Notes: generated by a model from the letters alone, not told the origin. A stretch of DNA of 64,000 bases from Frigoriglobus tundricola (GCF_013128195.2 NZ_CP053452.2:3906001-3970000), one strand, 5' to 3'. Shown: positions 8,369-19,699, counted from the stretch's first letter. Numbers and translations are program-made.

Positions 8369-8856
8369 GGTGACCCTCACTGCTCCGGGTATTAGCACCC
8401 CGCCACCGCCGTCGCGACCGTCCGTTCGCCGCTGATTACGGCTGTGGGTCCCGGTGTGCTTGCGATAGATATGACAGCGCCCGGCGGTTTGGGAAAGCGA
8501 ACCAGGACCGGCAAGACGCGGAATCTCGCGAGTCTGCGTGGCAATCTCCGGCCTGGCAAATTGTTCGCGATTTTACCGGTTGTTCACATCAGCGAAAGGC
8601 GCGCGGTGATATCGAATTGAGACCGTCGTTGATAGGGAGTTGGGGGGCGGCATTTGGTGCAACTGATACAACCCGGCCGGCGCCGGCGGCGCGGCCCAAT
8701 CGTCCGGGCGGGCCGCGAACGGGAGCGGGTCCGGGCGGTCCGGACGGCCGGGCCGCGCCCGGAATAAATGGGGCCCGTACGAACTTGTAACTTGGCACCC
8801 CGCGCGCCGGGCGGTAGCATCGCGGGCTGGTTTTCCCGCCGCCGCAGGTCTCTCCC
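8369..8856. other. 488-base divergent intergenic region
   Basis: Separates the divergent YTV and lactate-permease genes and must hold both promoters. It is G/C-rich with A/T-richer patches around 8460-8480 and 8560-8590. I see no clear -35/-10 pair, operator or gene. Confidence 0.4.
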
Positions 8857-10725
<1,869 letters not shown>

Positions 10726-10729
10726 CGAA

Positions 10730-10775
10730 AGGCCCCGAAAAGCACAGGCCGGAAGCTCTGTACTTTTCGGGGCCT
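10730..10775. terminator. Bidirectional terminator between lctP and the phosphatase gene
   Basis: AGGCCCCGAAAAG pairs with CTTTTCGGGGCCT, 13 perfect base pairs. The A-run and T-run on the two sides make it suitable for both convergent genes. It overlaps the stop codon of the minus-strand gene. Confidence 0.8.
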
Positions 10776-11469
10776 AACCTTCTCCCGCAAACTGATCCAG
10801 CACCCTCCGCTGCGACCGGTGGAGGCGCACACCGGGCCGGCGTTCGCGGAGGTGTTTCAGCGCGGCGGGCGCGTCCGGTGCCTGTCCCGTCGCGATCAGA
10901 TACGCCGCCACCACAACCGCGCTCCGGCCGTGGCCGAGGGCGCAGTGAACGTACACCGGACCGGACGCGGCGTGGCGCGTCACCCACTCGACCGCGGCGC
11001 GCAGTTCCTGAAGGCTCATCGCGGTCGCGTCGAGTACCGGCAGCGAGCGGTAGTGAGTGACCGTTCGTAGTGGGGGCGCTTCGGGCAGTTCCGCGGCCAG
11101 ATCCAACACCGCGAGCCACCCTTCCGCGCTCGCGTGCCGCGCTTCGCGGGCCGAGAGCCGGCGACCGAGGAAAACGTTCGGCGCGACCCGAACGTGCGCG
11201 GCTTCACGCGTCAGGAGTCGCGACAAGTGGTACGCGAACGCGGTGAACACGAAGAACGGCCAGTGGACGCCCCACGCCCACACGAAGCGGCGGCCCGTCG
11301 GGCTCTTGAACAGCAACCGCGGACCGGCCCCGGAGTACGCAACGGCGACAACGAGAAACGACAGCGCAACGGCAGCCGCACCGGCACGGAGCACCCACTC
11401 CCGCGCCAGCGCTCCCGTAGCCACCGCCAGCGCGGCCAGGGCCGCGAACACCAACCCGTAGGCCGACAT
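10774..11469 (-). CDS. Membrane-anchored dual-specificity protein phosphatase
   Basis: A 231-residue protein with about three hydrophobic segments in residues 1-85, then a Cys-dependent phosphatase domain. The P-loop is HCALGHGRS with the catalytic Cys at 176 and Arg at 182. The general-acid Asp is probably in LPVLDATAMS (about 144-152). The start codon overlaps the stop of the upstream DUF6807 gene (TGATG), so the two are translationally coupled. Substrate may be a phosphoprotein or a phospholipid such as phosphatidylglycerophosphate; the sequence does not decide. The family is firm. Confidence 0.83.
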   Translation of the reverse strand: MSAYGLVFAALAALAVATGALAREWVLRAGAAAVALSFLVVAVAYSGAGPRLLFKSPTGRRFVWAWGVHWPFFVFTAFAYHLSRLLTREAAHVRVAPNVFLGRRLSAREARHASAEGWLAVLDLAAELPEAPPLRTVTHYRSLPVLDATAMSLQELRAAVEWVTRHAASGPVYVHCALGHGRSAVVVAAYLIATGQAPDAPAALKHLRERRPGVRLHRSQRRVLDQFAGEG

Positions 11470-12497
11470 CACTTCTTGAACTGGTCGAACGCCTCGGCGA
11501 CTTTGCCGCTCTTCACGTCGCCGGTGTGGGCGTACACGGCGTACTTCAGCTTCAGCTCGCCGCCCTTGGCGATCTTCAGCAGTTCGGTCTTGTCCCGCTG
11601 CGAGGGGAAGAGGCTGAGTACGCGGCCGAACGGGTTGGCCGCGTTCAACCCGTAGGCGCGAACGTGCCAGCTCGACCGCGGGTTGCTCGGGTGATCGAAC
11701 ACCGCGATACCGACTTCCTTGCCATCGACCGTGCCGGAGTAGTCGATCCAGTCCGTCGGGTAGCCCCAGATCGGCATGTTGTCCTTCGCCGGCGGGGCCA
11801 CGGTCTTGCCATCAGCCGTCGTCACGATCGCGCCGGTTTTCTCCTGCGGCCGCAGCTCGTCGTGAACCCGGATGCCGAACGATCCTTCCTTCGTGTCACC
11901 GAACGTGATGGGGCACACGGTCGCCCGGAGCGTGATGTCGAACGCGAACGTGCGGCCCTCTTTGCCATCCGTGAAGTGGATCACCCGCACCTCGTCCATG
12001 ATCTTCGTTCCGTCCGGGGTGCGCCACTCGTTGTGCGTCTCGATGCTGGCGTGGTCCTTCCCGTGCGGGACCGGCTTGCCCACATTCACGCACGCGATCG
12101 TCCCGTGCCGCGCGGTGCCGTCCTTGTCCTTGGCCTCGCTCCAGAAGTCCACGCCCTTGTCGCCCTTGTTGACCGATTTCACCTTGAGTTCGATGCCCTC
12201 GGGGATCACGTCGCCGTGACAGAACCACACGGATTTCTGGTGGACGTGATCGCGACTCGCCTCGCCCGGCAGCCCCTTTTCGACCGGCCAGGCACGCGTC
12301 ACGCCGACGCCGTTCGGGGCGAGCACCGGGTACAGATACGGCTTGGCGACCGAGGCCGCGGTGGCGTATTTCGCGACGACGGCCGGACCCGCCCGGAACT
12401 CGATCGCGTCCTTACCGACGACGATCGACACGTCATCGGCCGGCGCAACCCGCGGGAGTACGAGAACCACGATCAGAGGGAAGAGGTGGCAGCGCAT
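11469..12497 (-). CDS. Secreted PmoA/DUF6807 family protein
   Basis: A 342-residue protein with a short signal peptide (LFPLIVVLVLPRVAPA). The rest fits the DUF6807 (PmoA) family common in planctomycetes: RAWPVEKGLPGEASRDHVHQKSVW is a strongly recognisable block (around residue 75; split here across the motif), followed by HNEWRTPDG and GYPTDWIDYSG. Function is unknown; genes of this kind often sit with sugar-degrading and oxidoreductase genes. The reading frame is open further upstream through the 51-base tandem repeats, but the signal peptide points to the ATG at 12497. It is coupled to the phosphatase gene downstream. Confidence 0.78.
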   Translation of the reverse strand: MRCHLFPLIVVLVLPRVAPADDVSIVVGKDAIEFRAGPAVVAKYATAASVAKPYLYPVLAPNGVGVTRAWPVEKGLPGEASRDHVHQKSVWFCHGDVIPEGIELKVKSVNKGDKGVDFWSEAKDKDGTARHGTIACVNVGKPVPHGKDHASIETHNEWRTPDGTKIMDEVRVIHFTDGKEGRTFAFDITLRATVCPITFGDTKEGSFGIRVHDELRPQEKTGAIVTTADGKTVAPPAKDNMPIWGYPTDWIDYSGTVDGKEVGIAVFDHPSNPRSSWHVRAYGLNAANPFGRVLSLFPSQRDKTELLKIAKGGELKLKYAVYAHTGDVKSGKVAEAFDQFKK

Positions 12498-12531
12498 GGG
12501 TCGAGGCTCCGAACGAGCGGGTGGGGCACGG

Positions 12532-12733
12532 AGCGGCCGTGAAGCCCGGCTCTGCGGGCGACAGGTCGCGAGGAACGCTAGGTGCGGCCGTGAAGCCCGG
12601 CTCTGCGGGCGACAGGTCGCGAGGAACGCTAGGTGCGGCCGTGAAGCCCGGCTCTGCGGGCGACAGGTCGCGAGGAACGCTAGGTGCGACCGTGAAGCCC
12701 GGCTCTGCGGGCGACAGGTCGCGAGGAGCAGAA
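12532..12733. repeat. Four tandem copies of a 51-base repeat
   Basis: Four nearly identical units, each containing GTGAAGCCCGGCTCTGCGGG and CGACAGGTCGCGAGGAACGC. The first and last are slightly diverged (GCGGCC against GCGACC; AACGCT against AGCAGA). Located in the divergent gap between the DUF6807 gene and rsgA, so it lies in or near both promoters. It gives false reading frames (VKPGSAGDRSRG repeated). No spacers, so it is not a CRISPR. Confidence 0.93.
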
Positions 12734-12806
12734 GTTGTAGTGTCCGCACGCGCTGCAGGAGTGTCAAGGCGCAGCGGCGCGGCCCCGGACCGGATAACAT
12801 CACGAC

Positions 12807-13985
12807 ATGAGCAAGAAGAAAAAAGTCCGGGTCGAGCTTCGGAAGAACCGGGAAAAACCGCCCCGTGAAAACGACCTGACCCGCGATTTCGCGGAGGGCG
12901 ACGGCCGGGCCGACGACGCCCAGTCGGGCGAGCGCGTCCGCGCCAAGGGCAGCCTCTCCCGCTACCGGACGGTCGTGCAGACCGAGGCGACCGACGGCAC
13001 GGCCATGCCGGCCGTCGATGAGGGCGAGTGCGTGCGCGGCCGCGTGCTCCGCGTCCACGGCCTCGCGTCGGTGGTGGAGACCGACGACGGCCGCATCTTC
13101 CGCTGCGCCGTCCGCCGCCTGCTCAAGAGCCTCGCGACCGACGAGCGGAGCGTGGTCACGACCGGGGACGTCGTGTGGATTCGCGCGGCGCGGGGCTCGA
13201 CGGCACCGGCCCCCGAGCCGCCGCCCTCAGACGAGCCGGGCCAGGTACCGGCCGTCGAAGGCGTGATCGAGCGCGTCGAACCGCGGCACGGCGTGCTGAC
13301 GCGGGCGAGCCGGCGGCGCGAACACGTGCTCGTCGCCAACGTCGATCAGCTCGTCATCGTCATGTCGCTGGTCGAGCCGGACCTGAAACCGCACCTCATC
13401 GACCGCTACCTCGCGGTGGCGCAGCAGGGCGAGCTGAAGCCGGTGCTGTGCCTGAACAAGGCCGACCTCGCCGACGCGGTGGAGCTGCAACCGCTCATCG
13501 GCCTGTACTCCCAGCTCGGCATCCCGGTGTTCCTGTGCAGCGCCCGCACCGGGTACGGGGTCGAGCGGTTGCGGGAGCAACTGCGCGGGCGCTCGACGGT
13601 GTTCTCGGGGCAGTCCGGCGTGGGCAAGTCGTCGCTGCTCAACGCGATCCAGCCCGACCTCGCGCTCGCGGTGAAGTCGGTGAGCGAAGTGAACCAGAAG
13701 GGCCGGCACACCACCACGTACTCCCAGCTCATCAAGCTGGACTTCGGCGGGTGGGTGGTGGACACGCCCGGCGTGCGGCAGATGCAACTCTGGGACGCCC
13801 GGCCGGAAGAAATGGAGGGGTACTTCCCGGAGTTCCGCCCGTTCGTGCCGCTGTGCGGCTTCCCGGACTGCACACACACCCACGAGACCGATTGCGCCGT
13901 GAAGGACGCGGTCGCCCGCCGGTACATCACCTCCCGCCGCTACCACAGTTACCTGGGGCTGTTTAACGGCACCGCCGAAGAGTGA
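12807..13985 (+). CDS. rsgA: Ribosome small subunit-dependent GTPase RsgA
   Basis: A circularly permuted GTPase that helps mature the 30S subunit. The 392-residue protein has an OB-fold (about 75-130), then G4 NKAD at 217-220, G1 GQSGVGKSS at 268-276, and G3 DTPG at 319-322. It ends with a zinc-binding set, Cys350, Cys355, His357 and Cys363. The order G4-G1-G3 is diagnostic. The first 70 residues are a basic, charged extension (starting MSKKKKVRVELRKN) longer than usual. ATG at 12807 has no strong Shine-Dalgarno. It stands alone downstream of the 51-base repeats. Confidence 0.94.
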   Translation: MSKKKKVRVELRKNREKPPRENDLTRDFAEGDGRADDAQSGERVRAKGSLSRYRTVVQTEATDGTAMPAVDEGECVRGRVLRVHGLASVVETDDGRIFRCAVRRLLKSLATDERSVVTTGDVVWIRAARGSTAPAPEPPPSDEPGQVPAVEGVIERVEPRHGVLTRASRRREHVLVANVDQLVIVMSLVEPDLKPHLIDRYLAVAQQGELKPVLCLNKADLADAVELQPLIGLYSQLGIPVFLCSARTGYGVERLREQLRGRSTVFSGQSGVGKSSLLNAIQPDLALAVKSVSEVNQKGRHTTTYSQLIKLDFGGWVVDTPGVRQMQLWDARPEEMEGYFPEFRPFVPLCGFPDCTHTHETDCAVKDAVARRYITSRRYHSYLGLFNGTAEE

Positions 13986-14185
13986 GCTGATCCGCCCTCG
14001 CAAAGTCACGCTCGACCGCGCCCGACTTGCGTCCCGGGTAACACTTTTTTGCTCACCGATCCCCTCTCATCGGTTGTGAGCAGTCTGTACGGAATCCGTG
14101 CGGCGACAGAACACCAAACGCGCGTTCTTGCGCCGCGTTCGGGCCGTAGGTCATTATCCTGGAAGCGCCCGACACGGAGGGAAAC

Positions 14186-16981
14186 ATGTCCCGCTTTGCC
14201 GTCCGCCGCGTTGCCACGCAACTGCTTCGGAACGAATCGCGAAGACCGCGACTCGCCGGCGACGAACGGTTCGCTAACGTCCGCGACGAGGACGCGTTCG
14301 CCGAACTCGTCGCCCGGCCCGGTGCCGCCGCGCTGCGCGGAGGTTTCGCGATGAAGGCGGTTGCGCTCGCCGCCGCGGTGTTGGTCGCGTGCGGGGTCGC
14401 GTTCGCGTCCGTCATCGGTCCCGCGAGTGAAACGCCGGATTCGTCGAACGATCCGCCTGCCGCTGCGCCGAAGACGAACGAGTCGGCCGGCGCCGATGTC
14501 CCGAGTGAAGCCCTTCCCGCGTCCGCGGTCGCCCGATTGGGCACCGTTCGCCTGCGGACCATCGGCCAAGTCAAGCACATGGCCTTCTCGCCGGACGGAA
14601 CAAAGCTCGCATCGTGGAGCGGAGATTATTCCGGCACCGACGAATTCACCGTCTGGGACGCGAAAACGGGGCGGGCGTTGCGCCGCGTCGATCTGGCCGG
14701 CGCGACGGTCCACCGGCTCACGTGGCTCGCCGACGGACGCGGGATCGCGCTGATCGGGTCGGGCGGCCTGGACACAGTTCCCGTCGTCTGGGAGTTCACC
14801 GACGAGAAGGGTGCCCGATCGCCGGTGAAGCCGTGGAGAATTGTAAAGCCCCTGCACGCGATCACCGGTCCCTCCGGCTCGGAGCCGGACAACGAATACG
14901 ATGCGTGTTATACCATCAGCCCGGACGGCAGGGTGCTCGCGACCGGCAAGGCGGGCCAACTGCTGGTGGATCGCGAGGTCCAACTATGGGAAGTGAAAAC
15001 CGGCGTAAAGGCGAACGCGCTCAGGCCGTTGAAGGGCGGCGTCATCCACCCCGGTAACTGTGAGGAAATCGACTTCACCCCGGACGCGAGGACCCTCGTC
15101 GTCTTCAAGCAGGCGAAGTACCTGGGCAATCACCAGTTCGAACGCGAACGGCTCGTGACCGTTTGGGACGTGAAGACCAGCCGAGAGAAGGTCCGGTTTA
15201 CGGCCCCGTGTCCCGCGACGAGCGGGCGACCGGCGGTGGCCCTCTCGGACACCACACTCGCGATCGGCCTGGACAGCGGGGGCACCAGTTTGTGGGACTT
15301 GAAGACCGGCAAGGAGCGGAGGATCGACACCGCGCACGCCAGCAAGAAGCCAAGCGAAGGCGTCGGTACCCACTCCGTGGCCTTCTCCCCCGACGGCACC
15401 ACACTCGCGACCGGCGGCGGGGACGGCGCCACCAAACTCTGGGACCTCGCGTCGGGTCACCTTCGCCACACACTCGCGGGGCATCACACCTGGGTTCAAG
15501 CACTCGCCGTGGCACCGAACGGGAAGCGGATCGCCTCCGGCGGGGCGGACGGAATGATCCGCCTGTGGGACACGGCCACCGGAGCCGACGCGTGTCCGCT
15601 CCCCGGTCACAAGTGCCTCATCGGCAAGGTCGTCCTCAGCCCGGACGGCAAACTCGCTGTCACCGCCGGGGCGGACGGCACCTTGCGCTGGTGGGACGCG
15701 GCAACGGGGGCGGAACGTCGCTCGGTTGCCGTGCCCGGCGCCCTCACGGGGCTCGCGGTCAGTCCGGACGGGAAAACCGTGCTGACCGGGGCCGGTGACG
15801 GCAAATTGCGGATGTGGGACAGCGAGACCGGACGCGAGAAGCCCGCGACGCTGCAGGCGGATGTGGAGCTCGGGCCACTGTCCTTCACCCCGGACGGGAA
15901 GCACCTGGTCGCCGTGGCCGGGCCGAAGGTGACGATCTGGGAATGGCCCGGGCTGAAACTCGCACGCACCATCGACATGCTCAAGCCGGGGCCAAATGCG
16001 GTACCGGCCCCAACGGACAATCTCACGAGCTGGTGCCAGAGCGCGGCCGTCTCACCCGACGGCAAGTGGCTCGTGACCACCGCCTGGCAGTCCGGGTCGG
16101 AGGAGATCGACGGCGTTCGATCCCCGTTCGCTTCGAACGGCGTCGCGGACGTGTGGGAGTTGGCGAGCGGCAAGCGCGTTCGCCGACTGGCCAAGGCCCA
16201 CATCTCGTTCCGCTTTGGCACGCTCTGCTCGGGCCAGTTCCGGTCCGGCACGTTCACCACGGACGGCCGATTCGTGCTGATCGGGGCGAACGGGGCGATC
16301 ACCCGGAACGACGGGAAGGATGGAGAATCGTTCAGCGATGAAGTAAATCTGCTCGATCCGATCGCGGGTCGGGTCGTGCAGGGCTTCGATGAGTCGCCCG
16401 CGTCGGGGAGTGATCGCGGGCGCTACAGTGGCGCGTCGGCACTCTCACCGAACGGGCGCACGTACTACGTGTCCTATTCCACGGGTGAAATCGTCGGCTA
16501 CGAGGTGTCAACGGGCAAACCGCGGCGCGCGTTCGTCGGCCACCGGGGGTACATTGACGGGCTGGCGTTCAGCGCCGACGGTCGGCGGCTGATCTCCGGC
16601 AGCCACGACGGCACGGCGCTGGTGTGGGACGCGACGCTCGCAGGCCGAAGGGCGCCGCGCGCCAACCCCCTGACCGACGCCGAGGTAACGAAACTCTGGG
16701 ACACCGTTGATGGGAACGACGCGAGGGCCGCATTCGCGGCGATGGCCGAACTGGCCCGTTCGCCCGATCAGGCGATGGAGGTTCTCCGCCGCCACGTGAA
16801 GCCCACACCCGCCGCGCCGACCGATGCCACGCGGGTGCGACACATCCGTGCCGTGGAACTGTTGGAGGGACTGGGTACGCCCGCCGCGCGGAAGCTGCTG
16901 ACCGAACTGGCGGCGGGCAAGGCCGATGCGCCGCTGACGCTCGACGCCGCTGCCGCGTTGAAACGGCTCGGGAAACCGTAG
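14186..16981 (+). CDS. WD40 repeat protein with sigma-factor-like N-terminal remnant
   Basis: A 931-residue protein. At least seven WD40 repeats are clear (for example LASGGADGMIRLWDTATG-like blocks, read as ASGGADGMIRLWD), forming one or two beta-propellers. A C-terminal helical part (about 830-931) resembles the HEAT-like tail of Gemmata WD40 proteins. One membrane segment lies at about 58-75 (AVALAAAVLVACGVAFA), so the propeller is probably periplasmic. Residues 1-50 (FANVRDEDAFAELVARPG) match the start of ECF sigma factors, but the sigma domains are missing. GGAGGG four bases before ATG fixes the start. Role is unknown; protein scaffolding is typical. Confidence 0.83.
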   Translation: MSRFAVRRVATQLLRNESRRPRLAGDERFANVRDEDAFAELVARPGAAALRGGFAMKAVALAAAVLVACGVAFASVIGPASETPDSSNDPPAAAPKTNESAGADVPSEALPASAVARLGTVRLRTIGQVKHMAFSPDGTKLASWSGDYSGTDEFTVWDAKTGRALRRVDLAGATVHRLTWLADGRGIALIGSGGLDTVPVVWEFTDEKGARSPVKPWRIVKPLHAITGPSGSEPDNEYDACYTISPDGRVLATGKAGQLLVDREVQLWEVKTGVKANALRPLKGGVIHPGNCEEIDFTPDARTLVVFKQAKYLGNHQFERERLVTVWDVKTSREKVRFTAPCPATSGRPAVALSDTTLAIGLDSGGTSLWDLKTGKERRIDTAHASKKPSEGVGTHSVAFSPDGTTLATGGGDGATKLWDLASGHLRHTLAGHHTWVQALAVAPNGKRIASGGADGMIRLWDTATGADACPLPGHKCLIGKVVLSPDGKLAVTAGADGTLRWWDAATGAERRSVAVPGALTGLAVSPDGKTVLTGAGDGKLRMWDSETGREKPATLQADVELGPLSFTPDGKHLVAVAGPKVTIWEWPGLKLARTIDMLKPGPNAVPAPTDNLTSWCQSAAVSPDGKWLVTTAWQSGSEEIDGVRSPFASNGVADVWELASGKRVRRLAKAHISFRFGTLCSGQFRSGTFTTDGRFVLIGANGAITRNDGKDGESFSDEVNLLDPIAGRVVQGFDESPASGSDRGRYSGASALSPNGRTYYVSYSTGEIVGYEVSTGKPRRAFVGHRGYIDGLAFSADGRRLISGSHDGTALVWDATLAGRRAPRANPLTDAEVTKLWDTVDGNDARAAFAAMAELARSPDQAMEVLRRHVKPTPAAPTDATRVRHIRAVELLEGLGTPAARKLLTELAAGKADAPLTLDAAAALKRLGKP

Positions 16982-17518
16982 AGCAGACGCCGAGGAAACC
17001 TAGCGTCGTGCAAACCCTGCAAGGCGACGGAACCCGCGAGTCGGTTTCCGCCGCCTTGCTCGATTGAACTGCTTCGGCGTTTCTGTTGGTCACTCCCGCT
17101 CACCCGCGTGGGCAGGGGTTCAATCCCGATTCGAGCAAATTGTTCTTGTAGGTCGCAGTCGCGGCGGTTTGGCGACGAGGCCCGAAGGTGGACCGTTTTG
17201 CGAATCCGCGAAGCCCCCACGACGCAAGCGAGATGCGCGGGGCCCAGGGCCGTCGGGCCTCGTCGCCAAGCCTCCTCGACCGAGACCTACCGCACCCGCC
17301 CTCAGCCCGCTGGCGAGCGTTCCCTTTCCGCACAACCCGAATTCTCCATTCGCCTGTACTCTGGGTGAGCTGTACCGGTCTGGCAAGCGTGCCACTTTGC
17401 GTGAAGCGGGCGGCTTGCCTGCGCCGAGAAAAGATGAGTAACTGACGGCGACGAGTAAAGCCCTCCTGATTATTCCGGCGTGCCCGCACGGATGCGCCGC
17501 CTTACCCGGAGAACAATC
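16982..17518. other. Intergenic region with a palindromic repeat
   Basis: About 540 bases between the WD40 gene and the lipoprotein gene. It holds the repeat at 17148-17290; otherwise I see no gene or RNA. The lipoprotein's promoter should lie near its 3' end. Confidence 0.45.
17148..17290. repeat. Palindromic intergenic repeat (GTTTGGCGACGAGGCCCGA family)
   Basis: The left arm begins GTAGGTC and includes TTTGGCGACGAGGCCCGA; the right arm is TCGGGCCTCGTCGCCAAG and ends GACCTAC. A shadow frame reads GGLATRPE and SGLVAKPPR at the two arms. Intergenic here. Confidence 0.78.
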
Positions 17519-17959
17519 ATGCCCCGCTCGATAAAAATGATCGGCTTCGTGCTGGTGACGCTCTTCGGTGCCTACGGGTGTGCCAAGGGTCCAGGGACCG
17601 CTTCCACGGATAACACGAACGCCACCGCACACGCGCAGAAACTCGAAGACGACTACCGGGCCGCGATCGCCGCCCGCGACCAGTTCCGGCAGAAGCTCGT
17701 GACGGCCGAAGAGAAGTACACCAAGGCGCAGAAGCAGCTCCAGCAAGAGCTGGAACAAACCCGCGCCACCGCCGCCGCCGAAAAGGAATCGCTGAGGGGC
17801 GAAGTGAAGGCCCGGACCGGTGAGCGCGACGCGCTGAACGCCCAGTTCGAGACGTTCCGCAAGAGCCTGAAAGAGTTGCTCGGGAGCGCGGATACTGCGG
17901 TCGGCGCGCTGAACCTGCCGGCCCCGAAGCCGGCCGCCGATCAGGGCGCGGTGCGGTAA
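17519..17959 (+). CDS. Small coiled-coil lipoprotein
   Basis: A 146-residue protein. The signal sequence ends in the lipobox GAYGC (Cys near 21), so it is predicted to be lipid-anchored. The rest is a charged helix (about 35-125) rich in Glu, Lys, Gln and Ala, suited to a coiled coil, then a Pro/Ala tail. ATG at 17519 has GGAGA upstream; an upstream in-frame start is less likely since it would bury the signal. Its last 19 bases overlap the convergent oxidoreductase gene. No family recognised. Confidence 0.72.
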   Translation: MPRSIKMIGFVLVTLFGAYGCAKGPGTASTDNTNATAHAQKLEDDYRAAIAARDQFRQKLVTAEEKYTKAQKQLQQELEQTRATAAAEKESLRGEVKARTGERDALNAQFETFRKSLKELLGSADTAVGALNLPAPKPAADQGAVR

Positions 17960-19467
17960 CAATCCGGACGTTCGGCGAGCGACTGGTGCGGTGGCGGTTG
18001 AACGGTCCCGCCGTCGCCGCCGCTCCACCCGAACACCTGGTTCGGTTTCGCGCGATCCCGGCTGCGCTTCTCCCACCGCTTCGCCCACGTCGAATCCGCG
18101 GACGCGATCGCCCGCTTCTCCTTGTCCCAGAACAGCGCGGCCCCGGTGCGGTAGCTCTGCACGGCCATCGCGGCGGTCGCCACGGCCACCGCGCCGAGGT
18201 CCGGCGGGCTGAACGTGCTCTGCCGCCGCGCCCGCACGCACTCCAGGAAGTTCTCCCACAGCGCTTCGGTTTCGTTCCGCGGCGGCTCGACCGCTTCGAA
18301 CGACACCGGCTCGGGCGACTGCTCCATCCGCGGCGGGTAGCTCGCGCCGCGCGTCGGATCGTCCTTGAACACCTGGAAGCCGCCCCGCACAAACTTGATC
18401 GCCCCGAGCCGCCCGCGGATCACTTCTTCCATCGGGTAACCGCTCAGCGTGGTCGCGGTGACGACCAGTTGACAGCCCTCCTCGTAGTCCGCGACCACCG
18501 TGCCCACGTCGGGCACGTCGCGGCCGTCGTACTCGAGGTACAGCCCGCCGCCGGCCGCGACGCGGGCCGGGAACCGCACGCCCATCGCGGCCGACATCCG
18601 CGTGATGTGGTGGGAGAGCATGTCGGTGAACGGCCCGCCACTGAACGGCCACACGCACCGCCACTGTGCGAAGCTCGCCCGGTCGAACGGCTGCTCCCGA
18701 GGTGTGGGACCGACGCGGGCGCCCGCGCACTCGAACGCGTGCCCCAGGAAGAGGTCCCAATCGACGGTCTGCGGCGTCATCTGCTTGGCGAGCCGGTAGA
18801 ACCGCCACTGTCCGCGCGCGTCGTTGCGGAACAGGCCCGTTTGGGCGTGGGCCACGTGACCGATCGCCCCGGTGCGGACCGCGTCGAAGGCGCGCATCCA
18901 CACGGCGTCGGCCATCGCCTGCACGCCGACCGTCACCACGCGGCCGGTGTGCTTCCACGCGTCCACCACCGCGACGGCTTCCTCCGCGGTGCGGGTCATC
19001 GGCTTCTCGACGTACACGTCCTTGCCGGCCGCGAGCGCGTCCACGGTCATCTTGCCGTGCCAGTGGTCCGGCGTGGTGATGCACACCACGTCCACGTCCG
19101 GGCGGTCGAGGACGACGCGGTAGTCCTTCGTCACGCGGGTCCGGTCGGCGCGGTCGAGCTGGCACTTGCGGGCCGACGGGTACAGCCCTTGCGAATAGCG
19201 GCGGCGCGTGACCTTCCCGCCGAAGTGGACGTCGTACTCGTCCTCCAGCCCGTCCCAGACGTCGCACACCGCGACCGGTGCGACCGGCTTGCCCTCGCTC
19301 GCGAAGCGGGTAATGAGGTCGATGTGCGCCTGCGCCCGGCCGCCGCAGCCGAGGAACCCGACCCGCACGCGGTCGTTGCTCCCGGACACGTTGCCGTAGC
19401 TGGCGGCCGACAATGACAGCGCTGCTGCGGACCCGAAGAACTTGCGGCGGTCGAGGGGAGTCGGCAT
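17941..19467 (-). CDS. Tat-exported Gfo/Idh/MocA family oxidoreductase
   Basis: A 508-residue NAD(P)-dependent oxidoreductase of the sugar/inositol dehydrogenase type. A twin-arginine signal lies at the N-terminus (DRRKFFGSAAALSLSAA). The Rossmann motif GFLGCGGRAQAH follows, then CITTPDHWHGKMT and YVEKPMTRT, the canonical EKP block. Export with a bound cofactor is typical of planctomycete members. Substrate is unknown; many act on sugars. ATG at 19467 is chosen because the Tat signal begins there; the longer frame runs into the repeat at 19483. The 3' end overlaps the lipoprotein gene by 19 bases, convergent. Confidence 0.88.
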   Translation of the reverse strand: MPTPLDRRKFFGSAAALSLSAASYGNVSGSNDRVRVGFLGCGGRAQAHIDLITRFASEGKPVAPVAVCDVWDGLEDEYDVHFGGKVTRRRYSQGLYPSARKCQLDRADRTRVTKDYRVVLDRPDVDVVCITTPDHWHGKMTVDALAAGKDVYVEKPMTRTAEEAVAVVDAWKHTGRVVTVGVQAMADAVWMRAFDAVRTGAIGHVAHAQTGLFRNDARGQWRFYRLAKQMTPQTVDWDLFLGHAFECAGARVGPTPREQPFDRASFAQWRCVWPFSGGPFTDMLSHHITRMSAAMGVRFPARVAAGGGLYLEYDGRDVPDVGTVVADYEEGCQLVVTATTLSGYPMEEVIRGRLGAIKFVRGGFQVFKDDPTRGASYPPRMEQSPEPVSFEAVEPPRNETEALWENFLECVRARRQSTFSPPDLGAVAVATAAMAVQSYRTGAALFWDKEKRAIASADSTWAKRWEKRSRDRAKPNQVFGWSGGDGGTVQPPPHQSLAERPDCYRTAP

Positions 19468-19482
19468 GGGTCGGTTTCCGGA

Positions 19483-19578
19483 ACCTACCCCCCGGCCCCC
19501 TCCCTGAAGGGAAGGGGAGAAAGACAAAGCGCCTTCTTCCTCCCCCTTCCCTTCAGGGAGGGGGGCCGGGGGGTAGGT
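19483..19578. repeat. Inverted repeat (CCTACCCCCCGGCCCC family)
   Basis: ACCTACCCCCCGGCCCCCTC, then CCTGAAGGGAAGGGG; the right arm is the reverse complement, ending GGGGGGTAGGT. About 34 base pairs per arm. It lies just upstream of the oxidoreductase start. False frames read PLPEGKG and SLQGGG. A very long stem could affect the mRNA leader. Confidence 0.85.
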
Positions 19579-19699
19579 CTTCTTCTCTGACGTTCCGATC
19601 GGACGAATCGTTCCACTCATCATACCCAGTCGGGCCACGCGGTCATATCATTCAACTAGTTTGCCTTGAATTTCCCCACCGCGAGACGATTCACCCGAC

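Noticed and set aside
6962..8395. A 477-codon plus-strand frame opposite the YTV gene
   Set aside because: His/Leu/Gly/Asp repeats are mirror images of the Val/Thr repeats; a shadow of the minus-strand gene.
12532..12733. Possible CRISPR array
   Set aside because: Units are directly adjacent with no unique spacers, and no cas genes are seen.
12521..12868. Reading frame with repeated VKPGSAGDRSRG
   Set aside because: It is just translation of the 51-base tandem repeats and continues into the rsgA leader; no start site or family.
17120..19267. A 715-codon minus-strand frame over the oxidoreductase and lipoprotein
   Set aside because: Arg/Gly-rich shadow of the Gfo/Idh/MocA gene, which has the Rossmann, EKP and Tat signatures in another frame.
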